Below, one piece after another: positions 63,106 through 64,000 of a stretch of DNA of 64,000 nt. Within the stretch, counting starts at the first letter, position 1, and every line of letters begins with the position of its first letter. The notes beneath the pieces were generated by a model. It searched no databases. It was not told the DNA's origin and saw only the letters and a list, made by a program, of their open reading frames with translations. A program made the translations under genes and the position numbers. Source of the stretch: HGM04593 sp045644465 (GTDB lineage Bacteria; Bacteroidota; Bacteroidia; Bacteroidales; Bacteroidaceae); assembly GCA_045644465.1 (NCBI GenBank), contig JAZRGV010000023.1, forward strand, positions 1 to 64,000, written 5' to 3'.

Positions 63106-63873
63106 ATGAAGAATTTTATATATACACTATTGTTGCTTGTAATGCCGCTTGTTACATATGCTCAAGAGTCAACAACAAGCCACTACAGCAAAGTTCTTGG
63201 TGACAGTGCCTATTCACAGGCACGTTACGATGATGCAATAACAATCTATGAGTCGGTAATAGAGAGCAAGGGTGGTGCATCATCTCTGTATTATAACCTT
63301 GGTAACGCCTATTTCCGCAATAATATGATTGGAAAGGCTATACTCAACTACGAACGCGCATTGCGTTACGACCCCACCGACAAGGATACAAAAGCCAATC
63401 TTGAATATGCTCTTTCAATGACAAAAGATGAGATTGCCGAACAATACGAGGTGTTCTTTGTAACTTGGTTCAAAGCTATTGTAAATTCAATGAATATCAA
63501 TGCGTGGGCAGTGGTGGCTGTAGTTACATTTATTCTTATGCTTGCAACTATGTTGCTGTTTTTCTTTAACAGGAATGTTGCTATACGTAAAACAGCACTC
63601 ATATTTGTTATATTATCTCTTTTTGTTACTATATTTGCAAACGTAGCAGCATCTCACATATATAACTATATGAACGACAATAGTGAGGCTATAGTGATGC
63701 GCGAAGAGGCATATCTGAAGAGCACCCCCGATAATTCGGGTACCGAACTCATCAAGGTGCACGAAGGACGCAAGGTGAAGATTGTTGACGACACCATGCG
63801 CGAATGGAAAGAGGTGGAACTCGAAGAGGGTACTGTGGGATGGTTACCTGCTGTTGCCATAGAACGCATATGA
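63106..63873 (+). CDS. batE: BatE, TPR and SH3-like membrane protein
   Basis: ATG 63106 gives a canonical signal peptide (MKNFIYTLLLLVMPLVTYA); ATG 63094, overlapping the batD stop, is an alternative. TPR-like repeats at about 22-110 (YSQARYDDAITIYESVIES, GKAILNYERALRYDPTD), two hydrophobic helices at about 130-195, and a C-terminal bacterial SH3-like domain (AYLKSTPDNSGTELIKVHEG). Last of the named bat genes. Confidence 0.92.
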   Translation: MKNFIYTLLLLVMPLVTYAQESTTSHYSKVLGDSAYSQARYDDAITIYESVIESKGGASSLYYNLGNAYFRNNMIGKAILNYERALRYDPTDKDTKANLEYALSMTKDEIAEQYEVFFVTWFKAIVNSMNINAWAVVAVVTFILMLATMLLFFFNRNVAIRKTALIFVILSLFVTIFANVAASHIYNYMNDNSEAIVMREEAYLKSTPDNSGTELIKVHEGRKVKIVDDTMREWKEVELEEGTVGWLPAVAIERI

Positions 63874-63901
63874 TTAATGGCATAGCAAGAAGAAGATTAC
63901 T

Positions 63902-64000
63902 ATGAATTTGGAAACACTTTTAAATATAGACAAGTATCTGCTTTTGTCGCTTAATGGTAGCGACTCACTCTTTTGGGATGGCTGTATGCTTGTATATACC
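63902..64000 (+). CDS. Phosphatase PAP2 family protein (partial, N-terminus only)
   Basis: The ATG at 63902 opens a frame that reaches the window end (33 residues: MNLETLLNIDKYLLLSLNG..). LNGSDSLFWDGCMLVYT is the typical N-terminal end of Bacteroidota PAP2/undecaprenyl-diphosphatase proteins that follow the bat operon. Catalytic motifs would lie outside the window, so the family call rests on these residues and position. Confidence 0.65.
   Translation, partial: MNLETLLNIDKYLLLSLNGSDSLFWDGCMLVYT

Overview
The window is chromosomal DNA of a member of the order Bacteroidales (Bacteroidota). Three things point there: promoters of the TTTG-N19-TAnnTTTG type with almost no Shine-Dalgarno sequences; the gene content (complete bat aerotolerance operon, DPP-IV S9 peptidase, Wzi-like capsule protein, BspA-type leucine-rich repeats, DUF4919, HU-LysM protein); and GC in the low-to-mid 40s by eye. 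Family or genus cannot be fixed from sequence reading alone.

Layout. 1-1395: the 5' part of a BspA-like secreted leucine-rich-repeat gene on the minus strand. 1890-9062: a small phage-derived island with a small minus-strand ORF, a virion-associated-like protein, a small unknown protein, a 1324-residue polyvalent-type protein with an HExxGH motif, and a podovirus-type portal protein. No large terminase, capsid, tail or integrase is visible. 9141-15230: ligA, dapA, a TIGR02757/DUF2400 gene and maeB. 15287-18679: the aspartate decarboxylation module (aspT, aspD), convergent with maeB. 18795-24152: a five-gene minus-strand run (wzi-like, lipoprotein, fabD, cytoplasmic GH13 amylase, DUF4919). 24408-26899: DASS transporter and a LysR regulator. 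27025-35936: a long minus-strand run (lon, tgt, lptG-type permease, DEAD helicase, gamma carbonic anhydrase, DPP-IV). 36125-47516: mixed housekeeping genes (lipid kinase, VanZ, trmN6-like, OPT transporter, TM2, DUF2752, Nif3, zinc-ribbon coiled coil, tRNA-His, ATP-grasp-like protein, membrane LytTR regulator, purN, GNAT).

47650-49412 is a tRNA cluster: three intact tRNA-Gly(GCC), tRNA-Leu(CAG), tRNA-Leu(GAG), and two interrupted tRNA-Gly copies. It is threaded with nine copies of an 83-84 bp hairpin-forming repeat that ends exactly where each tRNA-Gly begins, three near-identical terminators and a 69 bp second repeat. 49729-55272 carries lepA, ftsY, rimO, an HU gene and an HU-transmembrane-LysM gene. 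55399-63873 is the bat operon (moxR, DUF58, a small membrane protein, batA-E), followed by the start of a PAP2 phosphatase gene.

Most genes are ordinary housekeeping genes. The parts worth a second look are the phage-derived island with long intact frames, the tRNA-Gly/repeat array with interrupted copies, the HU-TM-LysM protein (a possible nucleoid-to-envelope tether), the Tgt lacking its zinc cysteines, and an ATP-grasp-like protein of unknown substrate. No CRISPR array, toxin-antitoxin pair, restriction system or insertion-sequence transposase was seen.
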